From assembly GCA_009829735.1 (NCBI GenBank), contig CM020619.1:8918375-8982374 (forward strand): a stretch of DNA of 64,000 bases, written 5' to 3'. The notes beneath the pieces are model-generated. The model was not told the DNA's origin, did not search any database, and saw nothing but the letters and a program-made list of their open reading frames with translations. The DNA is from Pyropia yezoensis (lineage: Eukaryota > Rhodophyta > Bangiophyceae > Bangiales > Bangiaceae). Every line of letters begins with the position of its first letter. Within the stretch, counting starts at the first letter, position 1. Positions 42,521 to 53,736 of the stretch are shown piece after piece. Both the position numbers and the translations under genes were made by a program.

Positions 42521-43591
42521 GGCAGGGGAGGGGGCGGAAAGGGGGAGGCAGGGGGAGGACAGGTGGGGATGACGCGAGGAGGGGAGTGGGGCAAGGCCGC
42601 TGCCCGTAAGAATCGGGAGCGCGGTCGCCGATCCCAGGGGACCGATCCGCGTGCGACCGACTCGGAAACCCACGCCTAAACACGACTTACACTCACTCAA
42701 TTATATCCATTACGTCTTACACGGTCGAAGTAAGTGCTTATTGGCTTTCCTTGTTTGGGTAAAAAACAGTTTGGCGCTTTCTCGTGCTTGCGATCAAGCC
42801 GTCATGGTGGAAGGGGCTGTCGCGGTGGCAGGGGCGGTCACAGTGGATGGGGCGGTCGTGGTGGACAGGACGGTCGCGGTGGAAGAGGTGTTGCCTGTCG
42901 TCTGGCGTCAGCGCCACCACAGTGCGTACCCCGCCTAGTAACCGCTGGCGTTCTGAGAGGAACAAGAACCCGACCGTGACGGGAGTGAAGTTGCGGCTAG
43001 GCAAGCGTGCGCAGCGGCTCCCATAATGGCGGCAGTGGCGACGTGCGCTGCCCACATGGTATGGGCTGAAGCATCGGCTCGCCGCCCTTTTCATGCCGCG
43101 TCACCTCCAGCCCCTCGCCCCGCAGCACTTGGGGTAGCGTGCGGGAGGACTGGAGCGCGTGCGCCGAGCCACTGCCTCTATACGCACGTGCAGGTGCGAC
43201 TTCCCACGCCGCGGTTCCCTGGCTGCGGCATCCGTATGACCGTGGCGGCAACGGCGGCAGCGGCGATAACCACATCTTCCCACTCCGCTGCAGGCGCCGC
43301 AACGGCTGCCAGCCCCGCGGCCATGCAAAGGAGGCCGCCACCGACGACGGCGAGGCACAACGGCCCAGGATGCCCCCCTCCCCCAGCCCTGGCGCCGCCA
43401 ACACTGCTGGCGCCGCCACCGCTGCCCCCGCTTCCGTTTTGTATGTGCATTGCCGTCAACACGAATTACGCTGCCGCAGGTCGCACGGCAGTCGCGGTGC
43501 AGTCACAGCCAGGATTGTCCGGTCTTCCCACCCACCCCGACCCACTATGGCGTTTCTCCCCCTCCCCTCTCAATCTGCGCCCCCCCACCCC
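42521..43591. other. Intergenic; contains an 18-bp minisatellite
   Basis: Upstream region of SRP68 and 3' region of the membrane-protein gene. Mixed frames on both strands without domains. Contains the 18-bp tandem repeat at 42816-42887. Confidence 0.45.
42816..42887. repeat. 18-bp tandem repeat, four copies
   Basis: Units at 42816, 42834, 42852 and 42870 share the core CGGTCRYGGTGGA. It lies about 300 bp upstream of the SRP68 ATG. Confidence 0.8.
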
Positions 43592-44308
43592 TCAACCCCG
43601 CCCTCCCCCCCCCCCCCCACCCCCGAGCGGCACACTCCGCAGCACCCCCCCCCGCCCGAGCGTCCTAACCGCCCGCCACGCCACGCCAAACACGCCCACG
43701 TGCCACACCGCGTGCAGGCCGGCGTAGGCCCCCCCCGCCGCTGCGGCGGCGGCCACCTCGGACAGACCACTCACCACTCCCACCGTCGCGGCGAGCGCCG
43801 CTACGTCCATCACCGCCTCGCGGAGGCAGCCGGCGGCGGCGAGGGCGGCGGCGACCGCCCCCACCGCCGCCACCGCCGCGGCGCGGTCGACAAAGAGGGC
43901 CACGTCGGCGGGGGGGCCAGCGGGGCGGGTGCCCACCCACGGGTGAGACGCCCGCCGGGTGTAGACCTCTACCGCGTGGTAAACGGCCGACGCGGCGGTG
44001 GCGGCGAGGAGGGCGGCCGCCACCGCAACGGCAGCGGCGGCCGTGGGGGAGGCGGGAGGGGGGGGGGGTGTGGTTGTTGGGAGGGCGTCCACACCCACAC
44101 CCGCAGGTGGGGGGGCTATCCCAGGGGGGACCCCTGCCGACCGCGGTGGGCGTGACGGCCGCGGCACTGCCGCCGCCGAGGCGAGCCGCGCCGCCGCCGC
44201 GGCCGGCGCCAATCCGGCGAGGCTGGTGAAGACGAGCAGCAGCCGCAGCGGCAGGGATAGCCGTCCACTGTCTGCGTCTGTCGCGGGGGTGGGGGAGGCG
44301 TCAGCCAT
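43592..44308 (-). CDS. Multi-pass membrane protein with CREST-like Ser/His/Asp/His pattern
   Basis: 238 aa from ATG 44308 (CCATGG). Predicted hydrophobic segments lie near 20-48, 88-113, 134-160, 165-182 and 185-215. The polar residues inside them follow the pattern of CREST-type membrane hydrolases (alkaline ceramidases, PAQR receptors, TMEM8-like proteins): SAVYHAVE near 107-114, LFVDRAAAV near 137, and GLHAVWHVGVF near 198-208. These proteins cleave or bind lipids at endomembranes using a metal held by the histidines. The protein is shorter than most members and a Pro-rich insert separates the first two segments. The C-terminal end runs into a G tract, so the last residues are uncertain. 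The family assignment is an inference from the motif pattern. Confidence 0.55.
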   Translation of the reverse strand: MADASPTPATDADSGRLSLPLRLLLVFTSLAGLAPAAAAARLASAAAVPRPSRPPRSAGVPPGIAPPPAGVGVDALPTTTPPPPPASPTAAAAVAVAAALLAATAASAVYHAVEVYTRRASHPWVGTRPAGPPADVALFVDRAAAVAAVGAVAAALAAAGCLREAVMDVAALAATVGVVSGLSEVAAAAAAGGAYAGLHAVWHVGVFGVAWRAVRTLGRGGVLRSVPLGGGGGGGGRG

Positions 44309-44721
44309 GGGTGGTAAATCGTAGGCTTGGGGGGCAAGGGTGGTGGGTCGGGCGGGGGCCGGGGGAGACGACCATCCCTCTCTCTCTTGACTGAAGCAAC
44401 TGGGGCGCGGATCGATCGCGGTGGCACGACGCGGGATGAGCGAGGGAGTCCATCAGAATGGGGCCAGTGCTTACAGATCGCGATGACGTGAGGCGACCAG
44501 GAGAGGACGGGTCTCTCGTCCGTCGCCCTCCCGCTCGGTGACCCTTCCAGTCGCCGCCGCCGCCGCCACCGCCACTGCGCCAACGACGTGGTGGTTCTTC
44601 ACCTCTGATTCGCTGCTGGCTTGGACCACCATTCCCTGCGTATCATCGCTATTCTGTCGGCGGCGCCCAACGCGGGCGCCCCCATCGGTCCCGCCGTGTG
44701 CGGCAAAAAGAGAGGGGTGCG
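44309..44721. other. Intergenic between divergent genes
   Basis: Lower GC than the genes. Probably the promoter region of the membrane-protein gene (minus) and of the weak candidate gene (plus). No motif stands out. Confidence 0.4.
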
Positions 44722-45475
44722 ATGCAGGGACGCACGCTGGCCCCTGACACTGTGCAAGAGCTAGTGGCACTGGCGGTGGAGGAAGCCGTTGTGACCGTGA
44801 CCGCAGCAGCAGCAGCGACAGCGGATGAGGTAGCAGGAGTGTCTGCGGCAACGACGGGCGGTGGTGGCGGGAAAGAGTGGGCCGTGGCGGCAGCTCGTCC
44901 ACCCCCCCCCCCGCGCTGCCTCCGCCGCCACCGCCGCCGGGTCTGCCGTCCCCGTCGTCACGAGGAGGATCGCTGGCGACGCGCCCCCACTTGGTTGTCG
45001 GGGCACAGAGAAGGGCACAAGGCGGCTGCGCTCTGTAGGATTTGTGCCGGGCCGGCGACTCCTGAGGGACGGATGGCCGTCTGCTGCGCTCCACTCCCCC
45101 CCTGCCGACGCTCCCCCCCTATCCTCCTCGCTTCCATCCTCCCCCGCTGTTTCCCCGTCCCCTCCCCCAGCCTCACCATCAATGCCCTCAGTGCTTCATC
45201 CCCGCCACTCGCCGGGCAGCGGTCTGCGAGGACCCTGCGAACCAGAAGGCCACGCCCCCCCACCCCCCCCCCCGCCCCCCCACCCCGCAACGGTTCCTAC
45301 AGAAGTCATGGCAGCGGTCAACGGGCTCTTGGACTTGGGTGCGTTTCCCCCCCCTCCCCCCCCCCCCCCCCCCGGCCATGAAGGTACGTGTTTTGTCCTC
45401 GCAGCGACAACCACCCTTAACGGGCGCGCCACCCCTCCACAGTCACAGCGACTGCCCATAGCGGTTCCTCGGTGA
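44722..45475 (+). CDS. Weak candidate protein-coding region, unknown
   Basis: From ATG 44722 a helical, acidic Ala/Val-rich start (LAPDTVQELVALAVEEAVVT) runs for about 60 codons to a C run near 44904. From there a different frame has more protein-like composition (RLRSVGFVPGRRLLRDGWPS; AAVNGLLDLGAF) and continues to a stop at 45475 through two further C runs. An opposite-strand frame (44471-45094) is also open, so even the strand is not certain. No known domain is seen. Confidence 0.25.
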
Positions 45476-45487
45476 GATCAGAGCCAT

Positions 45488-45535
45488 CGTGGCCACTCAC
45501 TCACCCAGCGGGTGTCGCGGGTGAGTGAGTGGCCA
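45488..45535. repeat. Perfect 18-bp inverted repeat
   Basis: GTGGCCACTCACTCACCC at 45488-45505 and its exact complement at 45518-45535 with a 12-nt loop. It lies just downstream of the candidate frame and could be a small foldback element or a structured 3' end. Confidence 0.8.
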
Positions 45536-46901
45536 CAAGGGCCTTCATCTGAGCGACTCAGTGATTCCACCTCAACGCCCATCAGCGTGTGCTTCATGCC
45601 AGCTGCCCATCGATCATGGCCGCGCAAGGCCCCGTCGTCATGGTGGTTGGCCCACGTGTGGTGTAAAGATCCCGCTCTGTGCTCCTTGACTTGCCAATCA
45701 CAAACAAGCATACACATTCTCCCTCTCTCTCACGCTGCACCCGTCGCCGGTCCTCGCGGCTGCTGCCAGGCCGATCAATCCCTTGGCCCGAAATAACGGG
45801 TGCGCCTGGCCAAAAAGCGCTTTGGCCCGGGACGATAGCTACCTCGCTAGCAGAGCATGATGGCCTTAAAAGCACTTACGCCACGCTGCTGAACTTGCAC
45901 GCTGTCAAAGGCGGTAATTAAGACATCTGATGTAGTACTTCTTCCTCTCTCTTTGCTGCAATCACAGCGACATGGTTCGCCTCCTCGGGTAGGATCGCGC
46001 GGACCGTCACCTGCGGCGCGCACGCGAAGGACCATCCAAGAACTTCCTCCGGCCCATCGCGGGCTTGTGCTGTTGGCGACGTACTTGTCAGTGTCCTCGT
46101 GACGGTTCTCCGGGACTGCTGCGAGCAGGGAAGCGCCCTGCCCTCCCTGTCGACTCGAGATTAAGTCGACACCTGCACCGCAATGCATCATCACGAAACG
46201 CAACACCGTTCGAATAGCGGGAAGTTTACACGATGGGGCCGCCTCCTATCCCTCGCCCCCTCCCACGCCGTGCGCGCGCCGCCAATGCCGCACCCGCCCG
46301 ACGCTGGTCGGTCGTGCAGAGAGGCGGCGGCGGCGACCCGCCGTGGCCGGCACAGACGGTGTGCGGTTTAAGGACACACGGGGAGCGAGGGGAGGGGAGG
46401 GGCGATTGGGCAGATTGCTCACCGGTCGGCCGCCCGCGCCGCCCCCGGGCGCGCGCCCCGCCACCGTGCGGCAGCCACCCACGCTTCCCAGCGACCGAGG
46501 CGCGTGGCGGTCGCTGCCCGCCGCCGTCGCCGTCCGTCTCTGCGTTGCGGTGGCCGCTCTCGCGAGGGGCCCCCGACGGAGGTGTCGGCGGCGGCGGCGG
46601 TGGTGGCGGCGGCGCCCGAGCGCCACGCCTCCCCATCCGCCGCCGCTCTTCCTCCCTCCCAACCCCCCCTGCCCCCCCCTCTTTGACGCGTCTCACGGGC
46701 TCTGCCATCCACTCCTCCCCTTGTGTCTTCCCCCCGCCCCCTCCTTTTTCATCGTGTCCCCCCCCCTTCGTCCCCCCTACTATTCCGCCACCCAGCCAGT
46801 CCCACACGGCTTCCCCAGTGGCTCCGCCTCCTTGGCCGCGCCTTCCCCCGCCGTGCCATTCTCCACCTTGCTGAGGTGGCGGGAGGACGAGCGGGGGCGG
46901 G
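45536..46901. other. Intergenic, upstream of the zinc-finger gene
   Basis: 45,540-46,230 has moderate GC and no gene. 46,233-46,900 has open frames on both strands (an ATG at 46233 in the same phase as the finger gene is cut off by TGA at 46872-46874). It may contain the true first exon or leader of the finger gene. Confidence 0.4.
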
Positions 46902-47639
46902 GTGGGGGCGGACGGCCGCCCCGCCACCCTGGACGAGGAGTCCCCCGCCGCCCCGCCGGCGCCGCCGGCGCGCCGGCGGCCGCGGCGCCCGGTCGCCGCC
47001 CCCGCCTATGGCGCCGCTGGTGGTGACGGCGGCGCCGCCGGTGGCGCCACCGGCCCCACTCTCGACGTGGCCGCCACGGCTGCTGCCACGGCGGAGGCGG
47101 CGGCTGCGGCGGCTGCGGCGGAGGCGGCGGCGGCGGCGATGGAGGGGTGGGAGGCGGCGTCTGCCGCCACCCCGTGGATGCCCACACCCGCGTTTGCGGC
47201 GGAGGGGCGCGGCGGTGGGGGAGGGGGGCGTGCGTGGGCGACGGGCGGGATCCCCACCGCCACTGCTGCGCCTGTCGCTGCCCCAGACCCGCCGCTGTGG
47301 GGTGCGGGTGGTGGCGGTGACGTCCCAGGCGGCGACGGCGGCGGCGGCCATAGCGGGGGTGGTGGCTTTGGTGGCGGCGCTGGCGGGTGGGGGCTGGGCG
47401 GCGTGCGCGTGGCTGGCTGGCCGCCATTGCCGGCGCAGCCTGTGCCAAGCCACGCCTATGGCCACGGCGGCGGCGCCGAGGGCGGCCGCGGTGGCTGGGG
47501 TGGCAGCGGCGACGGCACTGGGGGCGGCGGCTTGCCGCCGGGAGCGGGCTTCCCCCACCCCTACCCATTATCCCCCCCGTCGGAGGCGGCGGCGTCTGCG
47601 GCGCCACCCCCCAGCAGGCGCCACCCCCCCCCCACCCCT

Positions 47640-47679
<40 letters not shown>

Positions 47680-49047
47680 ATCCCCCCACCCCCCGCCTTT
47701 CTTTCTCGGCGGCGGCGACGCGGGAGCGGCGCGGGCCCCCGCCCCCCTGCACGCCAACGCGGACTTGGCGGCGGCGCTGGGCCACCCCGAAGTGGCCGCG
47801 TGGCTCACCCGCACGGGCTACGCGCCAGGGCTGCTCGACCGCGCCATGGCCAGCAGCTACCTCATCCGGTCGACGCGGCGGCCGATGGCGCCACCGGGGC
47901 GGTGGGGGGTCGGTGGGGGGGACCGGGGGGGGGGAGCTGGGTCTTGGCGGCCTTGGCGGGCTTCTCCCATGCAGGGGGGGGGCGGGGGGGGGCGGGCTCC
48001 GATGCCAACCCCCGCGCCCGCCAAGCCGGCAGCGGCAGTGGCTGCTGCCGCTGCCGGCAGGACCCCCGGTGGGCGGGCGCACCGTGCCACGATTCCTGGC
48101 GGCACCGGCGGCGCTGCTGCGGCCGCCAACGCCGGTGGGCCGTCCATGGACGCTCGCCCCGCCGTGGCCACCGACGGGCCGTCGCCGCTGGGGAGCGGCG
48201 GCGGCGGCGGCAGCGGCAGCGGCGGCGACGGTGGCGGCGGCGCCGCCCCCCACTCCCCCCGCCCCCCCGTGGTGAGCGTTTTGGACACGCAGCTGGCACC
48301 CCACACCATCGTGGACGGCCGGTGGGTGCTGGCGTCGTGCCACATGTCGGTGGCGGTGCTCGACGCGGTGGGCTGGGGGGAGAACCTGGTGCCCACCGCG
48401 GGCAACGCGGTGATGGACCTGGGCGACCCCGCGGGGGATGGGGTGACCTTTTTTTTCGTCTGGTACCACCCCTCCCGGCTGGTGGTGGTGGTGTCTCGCG
48501 TCGGCGCGACGGGCGCCGGCGCCGGCGCGTTTTACCTCCTCAACGCCGCCGGCCTGGGCGCCCCCGACGGCACCGACGGCGGCGGCAACGCCGCCGACGG
48601 CGGGCGGGTGGCACGGGTGGTGGATGCGGTGCTTGGCCGCCGCGGCGGCGGCCGCACCCTCCTGGCGGTGGGATGGTCCGAGGGGGGGGACTGCCAGTTT
48701 TGTCACTGGCGCGCGTATGGGGGGGGGGGGCGGGGGGGGGGGGGTGCTCGTGCGAGCCCACCCTCCGCCGGCGGGGGCAGGAGGGCCTGGCCTCCCCGGC
48801 GGCCGTGCCGGGGGGGGGAGGGTACGGCCTGGCGGGCCGCCTCGCGCAGGCCATTGAGTGGTGGAGGCGGGGGAGGGGGGGGGGCGGGGGCGCGGAGGGG
48901 GAGGGGGACCGCCCCGCGGGCGGCAGTAGCGGCAGCATTGGGGGCCTCCCGGGCAGCGGCAGCAGCAGCGGCAGCGGCAGCGGCAGCCGCGGCATGAGCA
49001 TGGGCAGCGACGGAGGCGGCGGTGGCGGTGGCGGCGGCGGCGGCGGT

Positions 49048-49087
<40 letters not shown>

Positions 49088-50742
49088 GCAGCAGCAGCGC
49101 GGACCTTGGCACCGTGCTGGGCCGGCTGCTGCCCCTCCCCCCCCCCGGCGCGTCGTCGACGGTGCGGCTGCAGCGGGTGGCGGTGCGGGTGCGCGGGGAG
49201 GCGGCGCCGCGGCTGGCGTACGTTGGCAACGCCATTGACGTGTACGGCCCGGCGGGGGGCGGGGCGGGGACGCTCGCGTCGGCCCGCCGCGTGTGGGCCG
49301 CCGCCGTCTGGCGGGGGGTGCCCACCGCGGACGGGGTGCTGGGGGTGGGGCTCGGCCGGCCCCCCGCGGGGGGGGCGCCGGGGGGGGGGGGGGGGGTGGC
49401 CGCCCCGCCGCGCCCCGCCGGCGGCGGTGACGCCGGGGGGGGGGGGGGGGCGGCCCGGCCCGCCACCCGCCACGGCGGCATGGCACACGCGCCGCGGCGG
49501 CGGCGACGGCAGCGGCGGTGGCCCCGGCGGCCGCGACGGTGGCGCGGCCGTGGGCGGTGGCGGTGGCGGTGGCGGTGGCGGTGGCAGCGGTGGTGGTGGT
49601 GGCGGTGGCGGTGGTGGTGGCGGTGGCGGTGGTGGCGGTAGCGGTGGTGGTAGCGGTGGTGGTGGTGGTGATGGCGGTGGCGGTGGCGGTGGCGGTGGCG
49701 GTGGTTCCGTGGCCGAGGCCGCGTCGGCCGTGTCCATTGACGACCTGTGGGTGGTGGCAACGGGGGCGTCGCCCCCCCCGGGCGCGTCGGGGGGCGTCCC
49801 CACCAACCCGGTGCGCCGGCCGCGGGACCCGGGGGGGGGATGGCCCCGCCGGCGGCCGCCATGCGCGTCGACGGCGACGGGGATGGGCGCGGCGGCGGCG
49901 GCGGTGGCTGGGGCGGCCCCGCGTGGGCGGCTGCCCCCGTGGGGCCCGCGGCGGCCCCGCCTGGGGGGGCTCTGGCGCGGCGCCCCGCGGCGGCCGCCTG
50001 GCCCGCCGCGCCGTCGCCCGCTGGGGGGCCACCCCCCGCCGCCGCCGCCGCCGCCGCTGCCGCCGCGGCCGCCGCCGCCGCCGCGGCTGGGGCGTCGGCG
50101 CCTGCGTCCCCCGCGGGCTCCACCGACGGCACCGGCACGCACAGCGGCGGCGGCGGCGGCAGCAGGGGCAGCCGCACCGTTGGCGCGGGCGGCGGTGCCG
50201 CCGCGACACCCCCCCCCCCCCCCCCCCCCCCCACCGCCGCCGCCGCCGCCGCCACCCCCCCCCGCCGGGTCTGCCGCGGCCGCTGGTGCCGCCGCGGTGG
50301 CGGCCGCCTCGGCGGCGGCGGCAGCGGCAGCGGCGGCGGCGGCGGCGGCGGTCGCGACGGCGACGGAAGGGGGCGACGGGGGCAGCGGGGTGCCGCTCGC
50401 GGCACCGGCGGCCACCCCCCCCCGGCGCCCCCCCCCCCCTCCCCCGCCGCCACCGCCCCCCCCCCCCCCCCGCCCTCCCCGCGGCTGCGCTGCTGCCGCC
50501 GCGGGGGGCGGCGGCGCCCCCCCCCCCGCCCCCCCCGCCCCCCCCGCGGTGCGGTGCGACGTGTGCGGGCGGCGCTTCTCCACCCGCTCCAACGCGCGCA
50601 AGCACCGGCGGCTCATCCACGAGCGGCGGCGGGAGCACGCGTGCGCCGACTGTGGCGCCCGCTTTGGCCAGTCCACCGACCTCCGCCGCCACACCCGGCT
50701 GGCGCACCCGCCCGCAGAGGGCGGGGGGGGGGGGGGGGGGGG

Positions 50743-50822
<80 letters not shown>

Positions 50823-50997
50823 TGGGGATGGGGATGGGGATGGGGACGGGGATGGGGACGGGGACGGGGAGGGGGACGGTGATGGGGGGGGGGGTCGGGG
50901 AGGGCGGAGGGGGGGGAGGGGGGTTGGCCCTTGGGGGGGGGAACCCGACGCCTGGGGGGAGGGGGGGGGCGACCCCGCCGCCTGGGCAGACCCATAG
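46902..50997 (+). CDS. C2H2 zinc-finger protein (frame pieced across homopolymers)
   Basis: Likely a nuclear DNA-binding protein. Two consecutive classical fingers are plain near 50555-50715: CDVCGRRFSTRSNARKH...H, then CADCGARFGQSTDLRRH...H. Upstream, protein-like stretches appear in changing frames: GHPEVAAWLTRTGYAPGLLD and PHTIVDGRWVLASCHMSVAV (47,700-48,720), RLQRVAVRVRGEAAPRLAYV (about 49,150-49,380), SVAEAASAVSIDDLWVVATG (about 49,700-49,790), then an Ala-rich stretch to about 50,200. Each switch coincides with a G or C run (C38 at 47641-47678; runs near 48720, 49390, 49800, 50215 and 50723). After the fingers a (Gly-Asp)n tract and an acidic end (DPAAWADP, stop 50997) are the most credible tail. 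The start is not an ATG in this frame and remains unresolved. Confidence 0.55.
49551..49712. repeat. (GGTGGC)n-type repeat encoding poly-Gly
   Basis: About 160 bp of GGTGGC/GGTGGT hexamers inside the zinc-finger gene. In the favoured frame it is a long Gly/Ser run; in the other frames it would be Trp-Arg or Val-Ala repeats, which helps choose the frame. Confidence 0.85.
50744..50880. repeat. (GACGGC)n / (GATGGG)n repeat after the zinc fingers
   Basis: About 13 copies of GACGGC (50744-50820) followed by GATGGG-type hexamers, directly after a G run of about 21. It encodes alternating Gly-Asp in the frame ending at 50997. Confidence 0.85.
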
Positions 50998-51110
50998 CGG
51001 TGCCCGGGGGGAGGGGGGGGGGCGGTGGCAGCGGTGGTGGCGGCAGCCCCTGCCGCCGCGGCGCCACGACTTTTTTTTTTTTTTTCCGTCTGTGCCCCCG
51101 GCGGGTGGCG

Positions 51111-51144
<34 letters not shown>

Positions 51145-51655
51145 GCGCGCCACCACCGGCTGGCCCGGGAGGCCAGCCGCGCGTGGGCGCCCGGCCGCGG
51201 GAGTCCCCCCCCCCTCCCCCTCCTCAGGGACGCCCGCCGGCAGCAGGCTGGCAGGCAGGCAGGTCGGGGAGTGGCCGCGCCGGCCTGCCGGCGCCCCCCG
51301 CCCTCTGTCCCAGGGACCACACACAACGAGCTGCCGCGCCCGCCGCGGTGTCGGTGCCCCGCCGCCCGCGGTCGCCGTGTGGGAGTGTACCACGGGCCCA
51401 CGAGCGGGTCCACCGGGAGCCCGGCTCCGCTGCAAGGCGACGGCGTGGACCCCCCCACCCCCCCTGCAGTAGCCACACACCTGTTACCATGTATAGGATG
51501 TATGTATGTACATGTGCTGTACATACATTGTACATGTCGGTAGTAATACGGAGAGAATTTCCTGACGGGAAATCACGCAGGAAGACCACATGGGGAGGGG
51601 GTCGTGTCATACCAGGAAATTTCCATACGTGGCAGACAGATGCACAACGCCGCTC
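50998..51655. other. Intergenic, downstream of the zinc-finger gene
   Basis: Contains a T run (51070-51086), a GGC-repeat stretch (51115-51140) and a GTAC-rich palindromic patch near 51497-51537. No gene is supported. Confidence 0.4.
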
Positions 51656-51872
51656 AGAGGGTGCGTAAAGGGCGTTTTTTTTTTGCACTGGAGCGCACAG
51701 CCCGTGCAAGCACACTTCGCCTGGTCTCCGTAGCTCCCTCTCTTCTTCGTTGGTGAGCACATCGACGCCTTAGACAATGAAGGTGAAAGAACACTCCGGA
51801 GCCAGTGCAAATGTGCGCTTGCACGAGCTGTGCGCTCCAGTGCAAAAAAAAGACGCTCTTTACGCACCCTCT
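51656..51872. mobile_element. 217-bp MITE-like foldback element
   Basis: The arms are about 60 bp each: AGAGGGTGCGTAAAG at the left end matches the complement of the right end, and the similarity continues through an A/T run and TGCACTGGAGCGCACAG (51690-51707, complement at about 51823-51841). There is no coding capacity. The centre is a unique segment of about 95 bp. Confidence 0.75.
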
Positions 51873-52222
51873 TAGCCGGGTTTTTCGAGGTCTGCACGGG
51901 TTCGCACGCGCTGTGTGGGCCAAAATTCGGTCCCCCGACGTCTTGGGGTTTGACACCACGGCGCGGTCTGCCCGGTCGGCCGCCTCGCGGCCGGGGCGGT
52001 GACCCGCCGCCGCCCCGTCCCACAGGCTACCACTTCCGCACGCGCTCTTTACATACCACCGCCACCACCACCTTGCCCCGCCCCCGCTCTTGTCTGGTTC
52101 GCCGCTGCCCCTCAAGCCCCACCGCCTCCATCCCCTCCCCCTCCCTCCCACCACTCCCCGCCCTCCCACTCCTCCGCCTTCCCCCCCGGGTGCCCCCCAG
52201 AACAATCCCCCCCCCCCCTCCA
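51873..52222. other. Upstream region of the GNAT gene
   Basis: No coding frame with support. Pyrimidine-rich from about 52,060, probably promoter or 5' leader. Confidence 0.4.
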
Positions 52223-53172
52223 ATGGACGCTGCCGCTGCGGCCGCTGCGGCCTCGCCCCCCCCCCCCCCCCCTCCACCCCCCCCACCCCCAGCCCCACGC
52301 CCTCCGGCCACCCTCCTCCCCCCCCCCCCGCCCCCCCCGGTGTGACCGTCCGCCCCTTCCGGGTCACCCCCCCCGCCGCCGCCGCCGCCGACGCGGCGGC
52401 GGTCACCGCCCTCTTCCGGGCGGCCATGGCGTCGGTCGCCGCCGACGCGCCCCGCCACGTGGGCCTCGACGCGGACGCGGCCGCCACCCTCTCCGCCTCC
52501 CTCGGCCGGTACGTGACGGCGGTGGTGGGGGCGGAGATGGGGGACATCCCGGGCGTGTACGCCCTTGGGAGCGGTGGGGGGGGGGGCACCCCGCGGGACG
52601 CCCTGCCGCCGCCGCCCACCCCCCTGGCGGCGCGCCGTCGGCGGGGGTACTTTTTTGTCGCGACCGACGATGCGACGGGGGCGGCCCTGGGGTGTGTGGG
52701 CGGGAGGCCGCCGGCGGTGCCAGCCCGGCCGCCGCCAGAGCGGGGGGGGGACGACGGCGGTGGTGGGGGTGGGGATGAGGGTGGGGGTGGTGGCGGCGAC
52801 GCCGCCGCCGCCGCCGCCGCCACGGCGGCCGCGACCAATGGGGACGGCGGTGGGGGCGGCGGCGGCGGCGGCGGCGGCGGCGGCAGCGCCCACCCCCCTC
52901 CCCCCCCCCACCTCCTGTCGGTGGAGCTGGTACGGATGGCGGTGGCCCCCGCCGCCCGCCGCCGGGGCGTCGGCCGCGCGCTCATCGCGGCGCTCCACGC
53001 GGCGGCCGCCGCCGACGGCGCCCGCCGCTCCCACCTGTCCACCTTTACCGCCATGGTGCCGGCGCTGCGCCTGTACGCCGCGGCGGGGTACGTTGTCACC
53101 GCCCGCCGGCCGCTGTCGCAGCTGTACCAGACTCTCAACATTCCGGGGGAGGTGGTGTGGATGGAGGCGACC

Positions 53173-53205
<33 letters not shown>

Positions 53206-53232
53206 GTGACGCTTTTTGGGGGGTTGGGGTAG
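52223..53232 (+). CDS. GNAT-family N-acetyltransferase
   Basis: Transfers an acetyl group from acetyl-CoA to an amine; the substrate cannot be predicted. The catalytic core is clear: VELVRMAVAPAARRRGVGRA (the beta4/alpha3 acetyl-CoA-binding loop with RRRGVG) near 52,925-52,985, then STFTAMVPALRLYAAAGYVV with the terminal LYxxxGY motif typical of the family. Upstream GVTVRPFRVTPP and a helical segment form the N-terminal half of the fold. A Gly/Ala insert of about 90 residues interrupts it. The only plausible ATG (52223, CAATGGACGC, followed by an Ala run) lies in another frame, joined through C runs at 52,259-52,340. The main frame itself has no ATG upstream of the domain. The C-terminal end runs through a G tract at 53,176-53,204. 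A NAT8-like or plant-type GNAT is possible. Confidence 0.75.
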
Positions 53233-53736
53233 GTGGGGGGGGGCGGCGTGGCGCCCTGCCTTTCCGTGGAGTTTGGTTGAGGGGAGGGGGGGGGGAGGGA
53301 GGGGCGTCCAGACGGGTGCCCCGTCTGGCGGTGTCGGGGCACGGCCGTTGCCGTCCGCGGTACCCAAGAACCCCGACACGCAGTGGGGGTCTGTTTTTTT
53401 TTTGCGCTTTGTCAAGATGGATGCCGCTGGGTCGTTGGCGTCCCCTCCCCCTCTTCTTGGGTGATGCTTTTCGGGTTTTGGAGATGCTGTACGTGCTGTA
53501 CAGTACATACCTACCGGGGGGCACTGACATCAGGGCTCTGCAAGCGTAGCAATTTGAGCTTAGCGTACGGTATTGGCCCCGGCCAAATTCTGAAAGTGAG
53601 TGTGAGTACTGGCTGACAGTGGCCGTTTTTTCAAAAGAGCGTGTGATCCGGGCCAGGTCTCAAGAGTGCGTAGCAGGCGTATACGCTCGGCCAATCTGTG
53701 GCCAAGCGTACTGGATAAAAGCAAGCGGCAAGCGTA
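53233..53736. other. Intergenic up to the Tc1/mariner element
   Basis: No gene. Contains CTGTACAG at 53496-53503. The TA at 53735-53736 is the left target copy of the Tc1/mariner element. Confidence 0.5.

Noticed and set aside
44471..45094. 207-codon minus-strand frame
   Set aside because: No domain, and it competes with a slightly better plus-strand candidate; neither is strong.
47561..51067. 1,168-codon minus-strand frame opposite the zinc-finger gene
   Set aside because: Almost entirely Pro/Arg runs produced by reading homopolymers and hexamer repeats backward; the plus strand holds two clear C2H2 fingers.
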